DNA of 6,380 nt, taken from the NCBI GenBank assembly GCA_964402985.1, contig CAYOET010000071.1, forward strand, positions 1 through 6,380. Reading direction: 5' to 3'. This document shows positions 5,445-6,380 of this stretch, piece by piece; position 1 is the first letter of the stretch; each line of letters begins with the position of its first letter. Source of the DNA: JADYYB01 sp964402985 (GTDB taxonomy: Bacteria; Pseudomonadota; Alphaproteobacteria; Rhizobiales; Kaistiaceae). The position numbers and the translations under genes are program-made. A model generated the notes under the pieces. That model made no database searches. It saw only the letters and a program-made list of their open reading frames with translations, and had not been told where the DNA came from.

Positions 5445-6380
5445 CTACTCGGCGGCTTCCTTGAAGGGCTCGGGCTTCTCCCAGCGCAGCTTCGGCTGGC
5501 GCGCGGCGCGGGTTTCGTCGAGGCGGCGGCGCGGGGAGAAGCGGGGCGAGGACTTGAAGGCTTCGCCCTTGCCCGCGAGCGCGCGGAAGGCAAGGTCGCG
5601 CATCGTGGCGATGAAGAGGTCGAGCGAGGCCTTGGACTCGGACTCGGTCGGCTCGATCAGCATCGCGCCGTGGACGACGAGAGGGAAATAGACCGTCATC
5701 GGGTGGTAGCCCTCGTCGATCATCGCCTTGGCGAAGTCGAGCGTGGTGACGCCCGTGCCGTCGAGGAAGTGGTCGTCGAACAGCACCTCGTGCATGCAGA
5801 CGCGGTCGCCGAAGGGCTGGGAGAACACGTCTCTTAGCCCGGCGCGGATGTAGTTGGCGTTGAGCACCGCATCCTCGGAGGCCTGGCGGATGCCGTCGGC
5901 GCCGTGGGCGAGCATGTAGGCCATGGCGCGGGTGAACATCCCCATCTGGCCGTGGAAGGCCGTGAGGCGGCCGAAGGGCTTTGCGCCCTCACCCAGGTCC
6001 TCGACACGCTCGACCAGCTTGGCACCGTCCGCGCCCATGACGATGAGCGGCAGCGGCGCGTAGGGCGCGAGCGCCGCGGAGAAGACCACCGGGCCGGCGC
6101 CCGGGCCGCCGCCGCCATGCGGGGTCGAGAAGGTCTTGTGGAGGTTGATGTGCATGGCGTCGACGCCGAGGTCGCCGGGCTTGGCCTTGCCGACGATGGC
6201 GTTGAAGTTGGCGCCGTCGCAGTAGAAGTAGGCGCCCGCCTTGTGGACGGCGTCGGCGATGGCGACGATGTCGCGCTCGAACAGCCCGCAGGTGTTGGGG
6301 TTGGTGAGCATGATCGCGGCGATCTCGTCGGTCAGCAGCGCCTCGACCGCGGCCGGATCGACGGTGCCGTCGGCGCGGGC
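5445..6380 (-). CDS. gcvPB: Glycine dehydrogenase (decarboxylating) subunit 2, 5' end missing
   Basis: C-terminal subunit of the split glycine decarboxylase (P-protein) of the glycine cleavage system. With GcvPA it decarboxylates glycine using PLP and passes the aminomethyl group to the lipoyl arm of GcvH. The frame is open to the right edge, giving 311 visible residues of the usual 510-525, so roughly 200 N-terminal residues are outside. Visible landmarks in order are the TNPNTCGLFE motif, CDGANFNAIVG, and HINLHKTFSTPHGGGGPG with the PLP-binding lysine (codon 6135-6137). Near the C-terminus are TVYFPLVVHGAMLIEPTESE and the tail RRLDETRAARQPKLRW, both typical of this subunit. The ATG at 6309-6311 is internal and not the start. 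The stop is TAG. In related genomes gcvPB is the last gene after gcvT, gcvH and gcvPA; here too nothing follows it but repeats. The gene looks intact. Confidence 0.95.
   Translation of the reverse strand, partial: ARADGTVDPAAVEALLTDEIAAIMLTNPNTCGLFERDIVAIADAVHKAGAYFYCDGANFNAIVGKAKPGDLGVDAMHINLHKTFSTPHGGGGPGAGPVVFSAALAPYAPLPLIVMGADGAKLVERVEDLGEGAKPFGRLTAFHGQMGMFTRAMAYMLAHGADGIRQASEDAVLNANYIRAGLRDVFSQPFGDRVCMHEVLFDDHFLDGTGVTTLDFAKAMIDEGYHPMTVYFPLVVHGAMLIEPTESESKASLDLFIATMRDLAFRALAGKGEAFKSSPRFSPRRRLDETRAARQPKLRWEKPEPFKEAAE

Noticed and set aside
5291..5593. Small minus-strand frame through the repeat region into gcvPB
   Set aside because: It runs through the palindromes and an alternative frame of gcvPB, has no ribosome binding site I can support, and has a serine-, proline- and arginine-rich translation typical of a shadow.

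Overview
The window looks like chromosomal DNA from a GC-rich alphaproteobacterium. Three things point there: a CcrM-type GANTC adenine methyltransferase with its C-terminal RAMA domain, a two-subunit (split) glycine decarboxylase, and intergenic palindromes of the CCGGACTTGATCCGG type that are common in that class. The order cannot be fixed from this sequence; Hyphomicrobiales is a reasonable guess. The window holds five protein genes, no RNA genes, no CRISPR array and no recognisable mobile-element gene.

Layout from left to right. Positions 1-83 are gene-free and carry a 9-bp-stem palindrome downstream of ccrM. ccrM (minus strand) fills 84-1223. A 167-bp divergent intergenic region (1224-1390) separates it from a plus-strand gene (1391-3397). 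That gene encodes a secreted or periplasmic von Willebrand factor A (VWA) protein whose C-terminal two thirds consist of five repeats in an almost perfect 89-residue register. After a further 139-bp gap come a family 2 glycosyltransferase (3537-4547) and, 11 bp later, a small SAM-dependent methyltransferase (4559-5239). The two are almost certainly one transcription unit. A 205-bp convergent intergenic region (5240-5444) is packed with REP-like palindromes. The 3' part of gcvPB (minus strand) occupies 5445-6380 and runs off the right edge.

The genes do not form one obvious pathway. CcrM marks the chromosome through the cell cycle. GcvPB belongs to the glycine cleavage system, whose other genes should lie to the right of the window. 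The glycosyltransferase and methyltransferase probably build and methylate part of a surface glycan. The VWA protein is probably an envelope adhesion or scaffold protein whose partner is unknown. I see no convincing new defence or mobile system. The observations most worth a second look are the strict 89-residue repeat register in the VWA protein and the composite intergenic repeat, in which one palindrome family appears to be inserted into another.
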